This document shows, piece by piece, positions 46,429 through 58,698 of a DNA stretch of 64,000 nt. Below the pieces are notes generated by a model. It was given only the letters and a program-made list of their open reading frames with translations. It was not told the DNA's origin and ran no database searches. Numbering within the stretch: position 1 is the first letter of the stretch; every line of letters begins with the position of its first letter. The position numbers and the translations under genes are program-made. Source of the DNA: Rhizomys pruinosus. Its lineage: Eukaryota; Chordata; Mammalia; Rodentia; Spalacidae. The stretch is from contig VZQC01005092.1 of assembly GCA_009823505.1 (NCBI GenBank), positions 862,259-926,258 on the forward strand. The letters are read 5' to 3'.

Positions 46429-48472
46429 CAGAAAGAGAAAGACAGAGAGAGAGAGAGAGACAAATCTTCCTCCACTGAGCTGAGTCACTCACTTTATATT
46501 TGTATCCCTCCCCCTGTTTTTTTTTTTTTTTTCTTCCTTTGTGAGACATGGTCTTCCTTTGTAGGATATGTTTACCTGTATTTTCCATCCTCCGAAGTAT
46601 GCTATTACCCCATGCTGGCCTGGTGCTTAATCAAAGATAGCCACTACATGTTAAATTTGCAGGGCCACCGAAAGTGTAGACAGAGTGGTTGTAGATGAAT
46701 TGGACTTTCTTTGCCCTGGGACAACTAATGCTTCATGATCTGAAGTGATTTTCTCTTCTTGTTGCATACAACCTGGGACTACATGTGTGAGAGGAGCATA
46801 TGTGGAAGGGTGGTGAAGAATTTTTTATTAGATCTTTCAAAATGGACTCTCCCTGAAATCCCATAAGAGTATAGATTATATCCTCAGAATTACATGTGCT
46901 GAACTGATAATGTGAAACAATACGTGCAAATAATTTACATAATTAATTTCATAGATTCTAGTAGCCATTTCTATTAGAAAAGGAAGATAGTAAAGGTTTT
47001 CACTCTCATCTATAATTCATATTAAAAGATACCAAAGCATTAGAAGATGGTTAAATATACTGGTAAAAATTTGTCAAATTCTAGCTTGCTTTAAAAAAAC
47101 CTATATATTATTTAATTTTTATCTTGACAGATATATTTGTAGTTATTTGTTGTGTATTATGAATTTGATAATGAAAACCCCAATGATTGGAAATATATGT
47201 AGACTGTAGATTGACTCATCCAAGGTAGTTAACACACATAGTTATTCACAGAGTTTGATGCTCATGTGGATTTCAGAGGAGTAGTTAACATCACTTAGCA
47301 AAAATATGAGAAATGACTCCTTACAATCACATGAATGAAAATGACTGAAAAATATAAAGAAATGAAAATTATCATTAGAAACATAGGAAAAAAAAAATAA
47401 CTCAGGATAAATGAAAACAATGACTGACTCAATTAATTATTATACAATGAAAACGATTCAGATTAATAAAGAAATTCAAGGCAAGGTTATGACTTAAAAA
47501 TATGAAAAGGGTAGACAAAACAATGACATGTTTTCTAGCAGCATGAAAATATTACAAAATGATGGATATACCATGAAATTAAATAGTAACAATGGCATTA
47601 TGGAACTATTTGCAAAAATGTTCCACTGCAAAAAAGAAACAAACATATCACGAAATTTAAGGGAATTGTTTCAAAATTCTACTAGAGTAAAATTTTGTGG
47701 TATTATAATTGATTAAACCCATTTTTTGAAAATTTCATATAAGTATTTAGTGCATTTTTTTTATTCTGACTTCCACCACAATCTCATCATATTTCTACCA
47801 CATTCCAGTCAGAATGAGCATTGTAGAATAAAGCTTTATAAATAAATTAAAATACACATGTAGTTATATGAATTCAGATTATTAAAATATTTCTCAAATG
47901 AAGAGGAAGATGCTTAGAAGACTGAAAACATCCAAACTAAGAGTATGTAAACAGCAAATATACTATAAAAAACTTTTAAATTACTTTTAACAAGTATATT
48001 GTCTAAATGGATAATTTTGAGGTATAGGGTTGTATCTTAAAGTGTATCAAAAAATAAATGACTCAACCCTCTCTACATGAAAAGAGAACTGATAGGAACA
48101 GACAAACCAACAATGAACATAGTTCACAAGTGGATACTCCTCACTAACAGAGAATACATAAAAAATAAAGCAACAAAAACTGAATAGTTTTATCAGAGCA
48201 ACAAAGAGAGAAATAAGTGATTATATGACGTTAAGCAATAAGAAATTATCTTACCACCAAGTAACATTGCGGGAGAAAAATTAACAAAATTTTGAGAACT
48301 TGAGAACTTGGGAGTTAGAAACCAGGATGCAAGTTTGAGTCCAGTCTATACAAACTCCCAAATCATTCTTTTATTCATATATTAATTTAGCAAATATACA
48401 TATGTGTATTTAGTTATATACATGCACATATATATGCATATATAGTTTCATAAGATGTCCATTTTTATAATT
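44641..48472. other. 3.8 kb AT-rich DNA, no gene seen
   Basis: Stops are dense in all frames and no repeat family is recognised apart from microsatellites: (TA)n at 46158-46174, (CA)n-(GA)n at 46377-46461 and a T run at 46516-46532. The 119-codon minus-strand frame at 46229-46588 is an artefact of the CA/GA array. Confidence 0.55.
46377..46461. repeat. (CA)n-(GA)n compound microsatellite
   Basis: CACACA run followed by interrupted GAGACA/GAGAGA units; generates serine-leucine-rich spurious frames on the minus strand. Confidence 0.96.
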
Positions 48473-50552
48473 TGGTTTGTATTAGTCACTTTTCTGTCGC
48501 TGTGATAAAACACCATGACCAAGGAACTTATAAAAGGAAGAGTCTATTTGAGCTTACAATTGACTGTTTCAGGGAATTAGAGTCTATTGTGGCGGGAGGC
48601 CTGGCAGCTGGAGACTGGAGCAGCAAACCGAGGGTCACATCTCGCAATGAGCACAGGAAGCGGAGAGAGCAGCTGGAGACCATGAGGCTTGTTAAATTCA
48701 CTAAGCCTGCCCCCAGTGACATACCTCCCCCAGCACGGCCACACCTTCTAAGACCTCCAAAAACAGCGCCACCAACTGGAGACAAATGTCTGAATACTTA
48801 CAGCCTACAGGGGACACTCATTCAAACCACCACATTCCACTCCCTGGCCCCCATAGGCTTCTGACCATATAAAATGCAAAATGCATTTAGTCCAACCTTA
48901 AAAGTCTCCATAGTCTTTACCAGTTTCAATGCCATTCAAAAGTATACAGTCCAAAGTCTCTTCTGAGACTCAGGCCAGTCTCCTAAACTGTAAGCTCCTG
49001 TAAAATCAAAAGACAAATTACATACTCCCAATGTACAGTGGAACCAAATACACATTCCCATTCCAAAAGGGAGGAATAGAGGCATAGTGAGGAAATACCG
49101 GACCAAAACAAGACCGAAAACCAGCAGGGCAAAAACCAAGTCCATTAGCTCCATGTGCGACTTCTGGAACTTGACTTCCAAAGGGCTTAGATGGCTCAGC
49201 TCTTCCAGCTTTGCTTGCAACATACATCTCTTTCTTAGGCTAGTACCACTCCCTGCATGCAGCTCTCCTTGGCAAATACCTTACAGGTCTGATATCTCAA
49301 ATGTCTTCTTGAGGTCTCTGCTGTCAACCAGGCTTCACATTCACAGCTTCACACAATGACCTATCAGGGCCTTCTTTATTCAGGGACGCCCCTGCAGCAC
49401 TCTTCCTGACCTTGGTAGCTCTCTGAAACTGTGGAGGAAGAACTGATGACCTCTTCACTCTTGCAAACTTCATGCCTCTAAAGCCAGCACCACGTGAATG
49501 AAATTGCTGAATCTGGCTGCAAGTTCACTCTCCTACTTTAACCACATTTGCAATTTTTCTCTGCCCTGGACTTGTTGGAGTAGAAAACACTTTCAGTATT
49601 TTCCTTTCAAAAGCTGGAGGATTAGCTGGGTGTGTTCTTGCCCTGAAGGTACTGATTCTTTTGTTTATTTGTAAATCTCCAGGCATCTCCTTAATCACTT
49701 TAGTCTCCTTATGAAAGGGAGCCTCTCCTTCACAAGCCTTGGCCACACCTTTAATCTTCCCAGTGTACTTTTCAGATCCAAACTGTACATTCTGCATTTA
49801 CTTCTGCCCCATTTGCTCTTTTTCACTGTAGATCTGTATAATATTCACCATTAAAAGCCATTTCTACATTAGGCTGTCTTGAAATATCCTCCACCAAAGA
49901 CATCAGTCCATTGCTTTCCAACTTAGCATCAGGCAAGCATCTGGGCTGTGTGCAAACTGCTGCTAGACTCTTTATTAAAATATCCCAGTTGCTGCCTAAG
50001 TCTTTATTTTCCTCTGGAACTACATTTTTTGCAGCCATGCTTTCTTCCAGGCTTCTTCTAAAATGGCCCCTTAAGCTCTGCTTACAGTAGTCAACAGCTT
50101 TTCTAGCCCAAAGTTCCAAAGTCTTCCACATTTCTCCAAACATCTACATGGTCAGGTTCTTCGCCGCCAACAGCCCTGGTACCAAATAACTGGATTAGTC
50201 ACTTTTCTGTTGCTGTGATAAAACGCCATGACCAAGGAACTTATAAAAGGAAGAGTTTATTTGAGCTTATGATTAACGGTTCCAGGGAATTAGAGTCCAT
50301 TGTGGCGGGAGGCATGGCGGCTGGAGACTGGAGCAGCAAACCGAGTGTCACATCTCGCAATGAGTACAGGAAGCAGAGAGAGTGGCTGGAGACCATGAGG
50401 CTTGTTAAACTCACTAAGCCTACCCTCAGTGACATACTTCCCCCAGCACGGCCACACCTTCTAAGACCTCCAAAAACAGCACCACCAACTGGAGATAAAT
50501 GTCTGAATACTTACAGCCTATGGAGGACACTCATTCAAACCACAACATGGTT
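48473..50552 (-). mobile_element. Complete MaLR (class III) provirus B
   Basis: Minus-strand provirus 48478-50547 with LTRs 48478-48834 (3') and 50191-50547 (5'), each about 357 bp and differing at roughly 27 sites (7-8% by eye). A perfect 5-bp target duplication TGGTT flanks it (48473-48477, 50548-50552). The primer site TGGTACCAGGGCTG lies at 50171-50184 and a purine-rich tract precedes the 3' LTR at 48835-48852 (coding strand). Internal 1.36 kb has open stretches of 106, 90 and 95 codons in different frames but no recognisable gag or pol motif. LTRs are of ORR1/MT-like type. Confidence 0.94.
50171..50184 (-). promoter_or_regulatory. Leucine-type primer-binding site (provirus B)
   Basis: On the minus strand TGGTACCAGGGCTG follows the 5' LTR end by six bases; the first eight bases are identical to those in provirus A. 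Confidence 0.65.
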
Positions 50553-51521
50553 CTAATATGAAAACAGCAGAAACAAATAAAAAGCGTAAATATATAACCT
50601 ATTAATTCTATTACAAGAAATCTATTCATGAATTTATGGATATATCATAGACATAGGTTATCACAGAAGTAGAGAGTGGTACTCAGAAATTTGAGTTTGA
50701 AAAAAAATATGTTCTTCAAGTGATGTTGTGTTATAAAATTGATATATTTTTGTAAAAATATATCAATTTTATAACACAAAATTTACATTAATATGTTCCA
50801 CAGATCAAACAGGATTAAAATGTATATATCTGTTAGGTAAAAGTTAAAATGATTGAAAAGCAGAGTTACTAATAAAGCAAAAAATGTATAAGATTGAATT
50901 TGTCACTGTGAAATAAAAACCAAAACAGTAATCAAGTTTATAAAAGGAAATAGAGGTGTTTAAGATAAGTACACTTAATATAAGTGTACTAAATTATTAA
51001 AAGTTTAAAAAAATCACCTATTCAGTAGGTATGGGCATAGCGAAAATTCTGGGAAGTAAACTATTGAAAAAAGAAGTAGAAATATTTAAAGACAGTTATC
51101 TTGGAGGAATGATGCAAAAGAGAGGAGCCCTTCAGGGAAAACCTGCCTCTTTACCATGGGCTTTCAAGTATATATTACTGCAACTCATCTTAATAAAAGT
51201 AAAGCAAGTGACTGGTATTCTGGGAATTCTCACTTTAAATTTTTCTGAGTAACATTCAATTACTTCCTTTATTTCTATAAACATCCCACTACCATCAGAG
51301 TAATGATTCTCTCTAAATTATTTACAAAAATTTAAAAATGAAAAATTGGAGAAGAAATTTTGGTATCCTATACCAGATATAGGTTTTTGTGTGCACGTAG
51401 AGATCACACTTCTAGAAGGTAATAAAGAAGAAACCTCAGCTCCCATAAAAAGTTATAATTAAAGGATGGCACTGTATTTAAAAATAATTATTTTTTACAC
51501 ATTTGTCTATGTACAAATAAT
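50553..51521. other. AT-rich DNA with a 52-bp palindrome
   Basis: No gene recognised. It includes the perfect palindrome at 50727-50778. The 73-codon frame at 51031-51252 has no recognisable domain. Confidence 0.5.
50727..50778. repeat. Perfect 52-bp palindrome (25-bp arms)
   Basis: Left arm 50727-50751 and right arm 50754-50778 are exact reverse complements, separated by two bases (GT). The arms are AT-rich but not simple repeats. As DNA it could extrude a cruciform; as RNA it would be a long hairpin. Confidence 0.95.
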
Positions 51522-51565
51522 TTAATTAATTAATTAATTAATTAATTTATTTATTTATTTATTCT
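51522..51565. repeat. (TTAA)n-(TTTA)n microsatellite
   Basis: Six TTAA units followed by TTTA units, directly before the T-rich end of the adjoining B1. Confidence 0.93.
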
Positions 51566-51571
51566 TGTATT

Positions 51572-51708
51572 TTCCAGGCAGGGTCTCCCTGTAGCCCCAG
51601 CTGTCCTGGAACTCACTCTGTAGACCAGGCTGGTCTTGAACTCACAAATATCTTCTTGCCTCTGCCTCCCAAGTGCTAGGATCAAAGGCGTGTACCACCA
51701 CACCTGGC
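51572..51708 (-). mobile_element. B1 SINE
   Basis: Minus-strand B1: head at about 51708, 'gaggcagaggcaag' block near 51660, tail toward 51572. Directly adjoined by a B2/B3-type SINE. Confidence 0.92.
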
Positions 51709-51925
51709 TCTATTTATTATTTTTTATGTGTATGAGTGTACTGTCTGCATGTAGGTTTGTGCACCTGTGTCATGCAATGCCGCGGAGGTGAGAAAATGGT
51801 GTCAGATTCCCCTGCAACTAGAGTAAAAGATGGTTCTTAGCCACCATATGGGTGCTGGGAATCGAACCCAGGTCCTTTGCAAGAGCAGTCAGCGCTCTTA
51901 ACCACTTAGACATTTCTCCAGCCCT
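51709..51925 (-). mobile_element. B2/B3-type SINE, single-unit form
   Basis: Minus-strand copy with head at 51924 and A/T-rich tail at 51710. It has a single 'actccagttccagg'-equivalent unit, with more mismatches than the duplication subfamily. Confidence 0.9.
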
Positions 51926-51962
51926 GAAATAATTAAAATAATGAATACAAAATAGCCTTCTC

Positions 51963-52142
51963 TAGGGTTGGATAGATGTCTCATCAGTTAACAGCACTAC
52001 CTGCTGCTCTTGCAGAGGATTCAGCTTAGTTTCAGACACCAAAAAAACTGTAATTACAATTTCAGGGGATTCAGTGCCCTTTTCTGGCCTCTACCGGCAT
52101 TGCCCACATATGGTGCACACATACACATAAATATAAAGTTTA
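51963..52142 (+). mobile_element. Old B2/B3-type SINE
   Basis: A diverged plus-strand copy: 'ggttggatagatgtctcatcagtta' head, 'gctgctcttgcagagga' block at 52001, and A-rich end near 52135. Confidence 0.75.
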
Positions 52143-52194
52143 AAGAGAAAGACCCTTATCAAGTATTTTGATATAATATTGATTTAACAATATT

Positions 52195-52415
52195 TTAACA
52201 TATTTTATTTATTATGCCTATTTTATGTGTGCAAGTGTATTGCCTGCATGCAGGTAGGTGCACTGTGTAGGCCAATGACCACAGAAGACAAAAGAGGGTC
52301 TTGGATTCCTTGGAACTGGAATTACAGAAAGTCGTTAGCTACCATATGGGTGCTGGAGATCAAATCTGGGTCTTTTGCCAGAGTAGTCAGTGCTCTTAAC
52401 TGCTGAGCCATGATT
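52195..52415 (-). mobile_element. Old B2/B3-type SINE
   Basis: A diverged minus-strand copy: head 'ggctcagcagttaagagcac' equivalent near 52410-52390 and A-rich tail side at 52195. Clearly older than the duplication subfamily. Confidence 0.8.
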
Positions 52416-52557
52416 TAACTCTTTAGTCTCTGATTTAACAACATTTTTATCTTACTTTACATGTAGTCTCAAAATAAGAGGCAGCATTATACAGGGTTAA
52501 GGTTCTTGGTGGGTCAAATGGATGGAGCCACACTGAAGGACATTAAGGACACAATCA

Positions 52558-52632
52558 GAATCTCTCTCTCTCTCTCTCTCGCTCTCCTATATATATTATA
52601 AATATATAGATATATATAATATATATTATATA
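52558..52632. repeat. (TC)n and AT-rich microsatellite
   Basis: About ten TC units with one CG interruption, followed by TATA-rich sequence containing self-complementary 'tatataatatatattatata' type stretches. Confidence 0.93.
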
Positions 52633-52785
52633 TGAAGTAACCTTAAAATTGTAGGGCAGGTGGCAGTGGGCAGAAATGCAGACAGAGATCTAAATAACTC
52701 CAAACTATGTTATCTGAAAATTACAAGATTAAAATAGCCACAGTCAAAGAAGCATAAGTATACATTAATTTAAAAGCTCTTATAT

Positions 52786-52870
52786 TGTGCTGGGAACTAT
52801 GGTTTAACAATAGAGTGCTTGCCTGGTATTTGTGAGGCTCTAAGCTCAAGACCAAGTACCACAAAAATAA
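52786..52870 (+). mobile_element. ID SINE, diverged
   Basis: The order of blocks 'tgctgggaactatggttta', 'agagtgcttgcctggtat', 'gaggctctaagctcaagaccaagtacc' and an A-rich end follows the ID (BC1-derived, tRNA-Ala-like) SINE. Mismatches throughout indicate age. Confidence 0.8.
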
Positions 52871-54701
52871 ACTCAGTTAAAAATATTATTTTAATACTCA
52901 TTTTCCTGAAATCACATTGTAGCTTCATAAAATGAAAGATAAATATATAATTTTCTAGTCCAGTTTTCTCTTTAATCATACAACATAGCCACAAGCCCAA
53001 AGCATAAATAACACACATCCAATGACATATCAAATCTGCATTTAAGGGTGCAATGACATAAAAATAGATAGGGATGTACAGGAAATGGTGATATGAAACA
53101 GTTTTTCCTTTACTTCAAGCTTTGGGATTGTTAGCAGAAAATCCATTAGCATGATATAAAGCATGAATCTTCCTTCCTAACTTGACAGATGAGAAAATGC
53201 TTATCAAGAATGCACAGGCTTCCAATACCTCATTCTTAGTGCATCAATGTGCAGCACCTATCCTTAATTAAACCAAACACCCGGTATCTGTCTTAGCAAA
53301 TCTCATTTTAAACTTCATAGGATTTCAAAACATCATTAAAATGCATTATTTACCCTTTCCCATAAGTCATGGCAGAGGCTCAAAAAAACTAGAAGTATTT
53401 CAATAGACGTTGTGAGCCAAGAAGGTGAAGATCTTATACTTTTGCCTTTGCAAGTAGAAATCACAGCCAAAACGTCATTCAATGAGTTCAAGCTATTATG
53501 CTGTTGTTCTTAAAACATACCATATATATGTAACATTAAATACTTTCTACTTTCTTGTAATATTTCATATATCACATTCAGATATTTTAGTATTTATTTA
53601 GTTATCCATGCATATGGGATGTTTTCTAAAGGGTTATATTTCATTCTTAGTTTCTGACTTTTGCACCTACTGTTCAGTGATTATTTTGCACCATGAATGT
53701 GCTGGTTTGAATTGCCATGATAAATTTTTTAATTGGATAATGTAAAAAATGAAAGAAATATAGACTAAATGAAAAACAATAAAATGCAGTTATGAAAATA
53801 ATACAGAACCTAGCAAATCAAAATGAAACGAAACCAAAAGAAAATTTAATAACCAAAGAGATAATTCAAACATGAGTTGTATTTTGTTAAAGCCGCTGTA
53901 GGTTTACAAAAGTTTTTCCCACATGGAGAACTCCTGGCTAAGTCCCTCCTCAGGAGGTTTCAAGAAATTATTGACTTGGAGGTATAGAGGCCTAATTCCC
54001 TTGTCCCGTTTTAGAACAACCCTAGAGTTTAATTTTTATTATTTTTCACCAACGTTAGTGAATAATAAATATATATATTATTTTTAGTAGTTTAAAAATT
54101 AATCTATAAGAATTTCATACATTTTATTCCATTCTAATCGTATTTGTCCCCCTTAGTCTCTTTCAAATCTTGCTGCACCTCAAAAATGTATATTTGTCAC
54201 CCATGGCATCCAATTAGTGCTACCTTTATGCAAATGGACGAGACACCATCCATTAAAGCATGGGCAACCTGCCAGGGACCACACTCCCCCTAAGTTAAAG
54301 TGACTAGTCCTTCCCCAGGAGCCATCATAGCTCAGAGCATCTTAGTTGAGTGGATAGGGAGCAGCAGCTTATGTTTCTTGAATTCCTGTGAGCTTTACTT
54401 TCATTTATCCTAGCCTAACAATGTTTTAATCTTTCTGTAATGTTCACCAAATTAGTAGTCTATTTCTTTTCATTGCTGAGATGTAGTTTACTATGTAGAT
54501 TTCCCAAAGGTTTTAAGCATCCAGCTGTTGTTTGTTTTTTCAGTGCTGAAATTTAAAATGATGCAAATATTGTAATATGAAATAATTCTATGTTAACATC
54601 AAAGCCCAAAGAAGTCATCATTCAGGATGATGGAGAATGCCCTACATTCTTATCATTTCATAAGCCACCTCATCAGGAATACCAAATCAATCTTGGTTTA
54701 T
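52871..54701. other. 1.8 kb AT-rich DNA, no gene seen
   Basis: No repeat family or convincing reading frame recognised. Confidence 0.55.
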
Positions 54702-54979
54702 GTGCCACTCTTATTTCTTTTTTTTTTTTAATTTTATTTATTTTTGTATGTGTATGAATGTACTGTCTGCATGTAGGTTTGTGCACCCGTGTCGTGCAAT
54801 GCCGCGGAGGTCAGAAGAGGGTGTCAGATTCCCCTGGAACTGGAGTTCTCCTGGAATTGGAGTTTCAGACAGTTCTCCGCCGCCATGTGGGTGCTGGGGA
54901 TCGAACCCGGGTCCTCTGTAAGAGCGATTGGCGCTCTTAACCGCTAGGCCATCTCTCCAGCCCGTGCCACTCTTATTTC
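54702..54979 (-). mobile_element. B2/B3-type SINE, internal-duplication subfamily
   Basis: Minus-strand copy 54718-54963, head at 54961. It carries the two-unit arrangement at 54837-54860. The target duplication GTGCCACTCTTATTTC is perfect at 54702-54717 and 54964-54979, so it is a recent insertion. Confidence 0.97.
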
Positions 54980-55237
54980 ACTGGCATAACATGGATCCTA
55001 TGTTGAGAATTAGTCTGAGGCCATGCCCTAAATTTATCACAAACAACATGTTCATTGATTATTGATGTCTGCTGTGAACAATTAGATTATTTGTCCTGAT
55101 TGACCAAATAGTATGACCAAAATAGTAATGACCAAGACAAATTCACCTGATGATTCTACAAATTTTTCAGAATGGGGGCAACACTCCTCCCAAGTTGAGT
55201 GTCAGCCTGGCATCATAATTAAATTAAACCCTCCTTT

Positions 55238-57304
55238 AAAACTCCACATGGTGCCAATCCCAAAGTTATTGTTACACAGATTTTATGTAGAACAAACGTA
55301 GACAACAGCAATTTATATCTCCATTTAACTCAGAAGCATTACCATTTTTTATCAGAACCTGTATGTTCTCTATAATTTTTTTGTTGTACAGTATCACCTT
55401 GTAGCATTCTCTTTCACCTATATGATGAATTAATGAAAAAATTAAGTTTGCTTCCCAAGTTAGTCACATACAGTCACCCAAAACAGCATGGGTGAATTTG
55501 ATGAAATCTGTGCCTTGACTCCACCCTATAGGTATATATAATACAACTGCATTCTGGAGATTCATGGGTCAAAAAACAAACTCACCCCCCAAAAATGGGG
55601 GGGATACAGATAGAATTGAAACCTTTCTGTCAAAAACCTTGCAATTCACATCTTTAACTACAGGAAAAAATTTGTATGTTCCAACAGGTCAAAATGTCAC
55701 CAACTTAACTGCTGAGAAAGAAAAGGTACATTTTTGCACCGAGTACGATGTACCAGAAAGTGGCAACAGAAAGGTTGGCCCATCTGAACATTGAAAGGAA
55801 GAAAAGCCTCAGATTGCTACAAACATCAAACCCCTCTGTGGATCCTACTTGTAACAACTATGTATAATGAGTCCTAACGAAACTTACCTTCTAGGAGCTG
55901 CAAAGGTTTTAATACAAGAGACTTTCTTACCTCCCCCACCATAGAACAAGGAGAAATATGATGATGATGTCATTCTCCAACTGTAAATTGGGGACAACTA
56001 TTACAGAGGTAATCTCTTATAAAACCAGTAAAACTGCCTTCTTGAATTGACTAATAGACACAGGAACTGTGAAAAGGATTATTCTCTATTCAGAACTAAA
56101 TATAATACTAAAGTCTCCTTAAGCTATGCACTTAAGCAAAATATATTAATGCAGGAGCCCTGACATCAACAATGGATTATTCTACCAAGGAGATGTTGGC
56201 CAGGGGATCCAAGCCCCCACAAAAGATAAAGGCTCCTTGCCTCTAAACTGGGATACCTGCAAGAAGAGAGGCGGTAAGGCCCTGCTGTCAAAGACCTGAC
56301 ATCAACATGGGGAAAGATGTATTGAGACCACACATGCAAGTGTACAGATGGTCTCTGGAATACCAGAGAGTGTTACCAAAGGCCACTGTACCAATAAAGC
56401 AAATATGAGTCTCCTTGAGTCAAGCAAGACTCCTCCATCAGCACCAGCTACAACTCACTTGCCTGGAAATACTGTGCAGCAGAGGCAGCCATATGCCTGT
56501 ATATCCTAAATCTAATTGGCTATTGGCTCTCTCCTTGGAGGAATAACCCATGGCTGATGCCACAAGCGTACACCATCTAATGGTCAGGAGATGTTGTAAG
56601 CCACAGTAAGACCCTGTCATATTCAACAGAAAATGTAATTCATGGATTAACATACCATTCAAACATCTATGTCTATACCAAAGTAACCTACGATAACAAT
56701 TAGTACTGTTTAAATACCTATATATCTAATTGCTTGTGCTTCATTAGTAGGATCGAAAGGTTATTCCTGGACAAACTGTCAGCCCATGAAAGAATTGACC
56801 AGAATTGACCAGAGTCCAAGACAACAGCTCCAGAGAACGTAGACTGTTTTGCTTCTCATCCACCTGTGCCCCTTTTCTAAGCCTAGGGCACAATCTGCGG
56901 AAGAGAGGGCATGGTAGAATGTAAGAGCTGTGATTGGGGTGAATGGTGAAACTACAGCAATATAGCCTGGACACTCATTTGATCAACTTGATTGAACATA
57001 CAAGCCCCACCCCCCCTGCTGGATGGTGGGACCAAGAGGCTGTGTGGGTTTGGACACAACTGCTTGCAAATTGGTTTTACATGAAGGATGCTTGTACTCA
57101 TAAATTATCACTTATTGCTAAAAAATGGAAAAAAAAACAGAGAAAGATGCAGGACAGTTATGACAGAATGCATGATCTGAGATGGGGTGGGGTGGGGTGT
57201 GGGGAAGGGAAGGGGAAATATGCCTGAACTGAATTGGAAAATGATGTATGAAATACACAAAGCATCAATAAACAAAACAAAACAAAACAAAAAAACTCCA
57301 CATG
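55238..57304 (+). mobile_element. Element X, copy 3 (2,041 bp, best copy)
   Basis: Element 55251-57291 is inserted in the ERV U5. The perfect 13-bp target duplication AAAACTCCACATG (55238-55250, 57292-57304) and the A-rich (CAAAA)n end show mobilisation by L1 machinery. About the last 130 bp, with the G-rich tract at 57183-57210, resemble the 3' ends of the L1s at 29877 and 30766. The remaining 1.9 kb matches only the copies at 3880-4985 and 9853-13728. A 76-codon frame at 55564-55794 is not conserved in copy 2. I do not recognise a known family. Confidence 0.75.
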
Positions 57305-57343
57305 ATTAAGTGAGTGGTCTCTCAACTGTGACTTTACAACATT

Positions 57344-57361
57344 TGGAGGTCCCACTGAGAT
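57344..57361 (+). promoter_or_regulatory. Glutamine-type primer-binding site of the ERV
   Basis: TGGAGGTCCCACTGAGAT starts two bases after the LTR end CA at 57341, the spacing used by gammaretroviruses. From memory it fits the complement of the 3' end of tRNA-Gln at 17 of 18 positions. Confidence 0.7.
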
Positions 57362-57772
57362 ACAGAGGTGACCCCGAGGGTGGTACTCAGTGGATACCCT
57401 CATTAGTGGTAAGTGTGTGGCTAAGAGGAGTGCTATGGGAGATGTTCCCCATCTCCAGTCAATCTGAGTGCACACTCATCTGGATGGGCCCATTTCTGGA
57501 ATAGAGCTCTAATGGGTAAAGCCCCATTCAAGGGTATGCAGCCTGAACCCTTTGGGGAGCTGAAAAGAGATGTCTTTCTCATCCTGGTTGTTTGTTGGTT
57601 AATTGGTGCATGGGTGCATGTGTGAATGAGAATTGATCCTTATGTATATCTGGTGTCTGAATCTGTATGGTCTTACCTGTCCAGGACTTTTTGTGGTTGT
57701 TTTATTTGTTTATCTCTGTCTCCTTCATTTTCTGGACCATGCGTTTCCTTAAGGGCTCTTACTGCTAGAACT

Positions 57773-57886
57773 ATGGGGCAGAGAGTGTCCCTAACTACCA
57801 TCACTCCATTGGATCTAATGCTTATTCCTTTTCCAGAGTCTAAACCAAAAGAGAAAGTAAAGTGCTGTAGCTTCAGAACTTTATAG
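57773..57886 (+). pseudogene. ERV gag start (matrix N-terminus), truncated
   Basis: About 430 bp after the primer site an ATG opens a frame beginning MGQ, the myristoylation start of gammaretroviral Gag, followed by a threonine/proline-rich segment like the matrix N-terminus. It stops after 37 codons. Downstream to about 58550 only weak gag-like traces remain. Gag builds the particle; this remnant cannot. Confidence 0.6.
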
Positions 57887-58698
57887 GATCTGGAATGGTA
57901 GTGGCCCCTTGGCTGGGCTTCCTGTCTAACCTCCACTTTAGCTCAGGGTTCTCCACTGACCTTGAGAAAGCAAAGCTTGCTTAATCTAGGCTAACTGTAT
58001 GAAGTTAAATACCCAAAAGGAAAGTATAATTAAAAGACAAGCAATAATTTTATTTCCTTTAAAGTCTGAGAGATTGTGCTTCCAAACCTTAGACTTAAAG
58101 TCACAGGAGATCTATTGTGGTAAAGTAATAAAATTTCCTCTTTGTATTTAGGAACTACCTGAGAAGAAATTCACACCATGGCTATCAAAATGCCTGGAAA
58201 GTAGATCCTGAGTCCAGACACTAGGGCCAAATTAACAAAAAGAGAAGCCCAAAATGGATGCATTCAAGCACTTTGTTGAGAAATTCTAATGGACTTTTAA
58301 GTTGGACATTTAATTCACCCTGTTCATCTCCTGGTTCCCTGCTTAGAAAATGTACCCAACAACTCTCACCTTCACTTCTCCTTCATTGGCACAAGTCAAG
58401 GACTTTTTTCTCTCTATAACTACACTTTTGGAGGTCTCTTTGATAGACCCACTGAGCAGGGAGCATCCCAGTTGCCACCCCTTACACCATTTTTTAGCGT
58501 GGAAGAAGTCAGAGCTGTCAGTGTCCTGATTTCCTCTCTGCAATTAGGGTAACCTCCTGAGAGGGTAATGAGATAAAAATAGGAGCAAAAATTTGGCTCG
58601 GCAGTTTAGGGTCAAGACCCATTAAAGAGCCAGTTTCTTACTCAGCTGAGAGCTGAAGACTTCCTGGATCTGCCAGTAAACTTACCCTTCTGGTTGCT

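Noticed and set aside
46229..46588. 119-codon minus-strand frame rich in S, L and C
   Set aside because: Created by the (CA)n-(GA)n microsatellite.
57158..57475. 105-codon minus-strand frame across the element X/ERV junction
   Set aside because: It spans an insertion junction and is antisense to the G-rich tract and leader.
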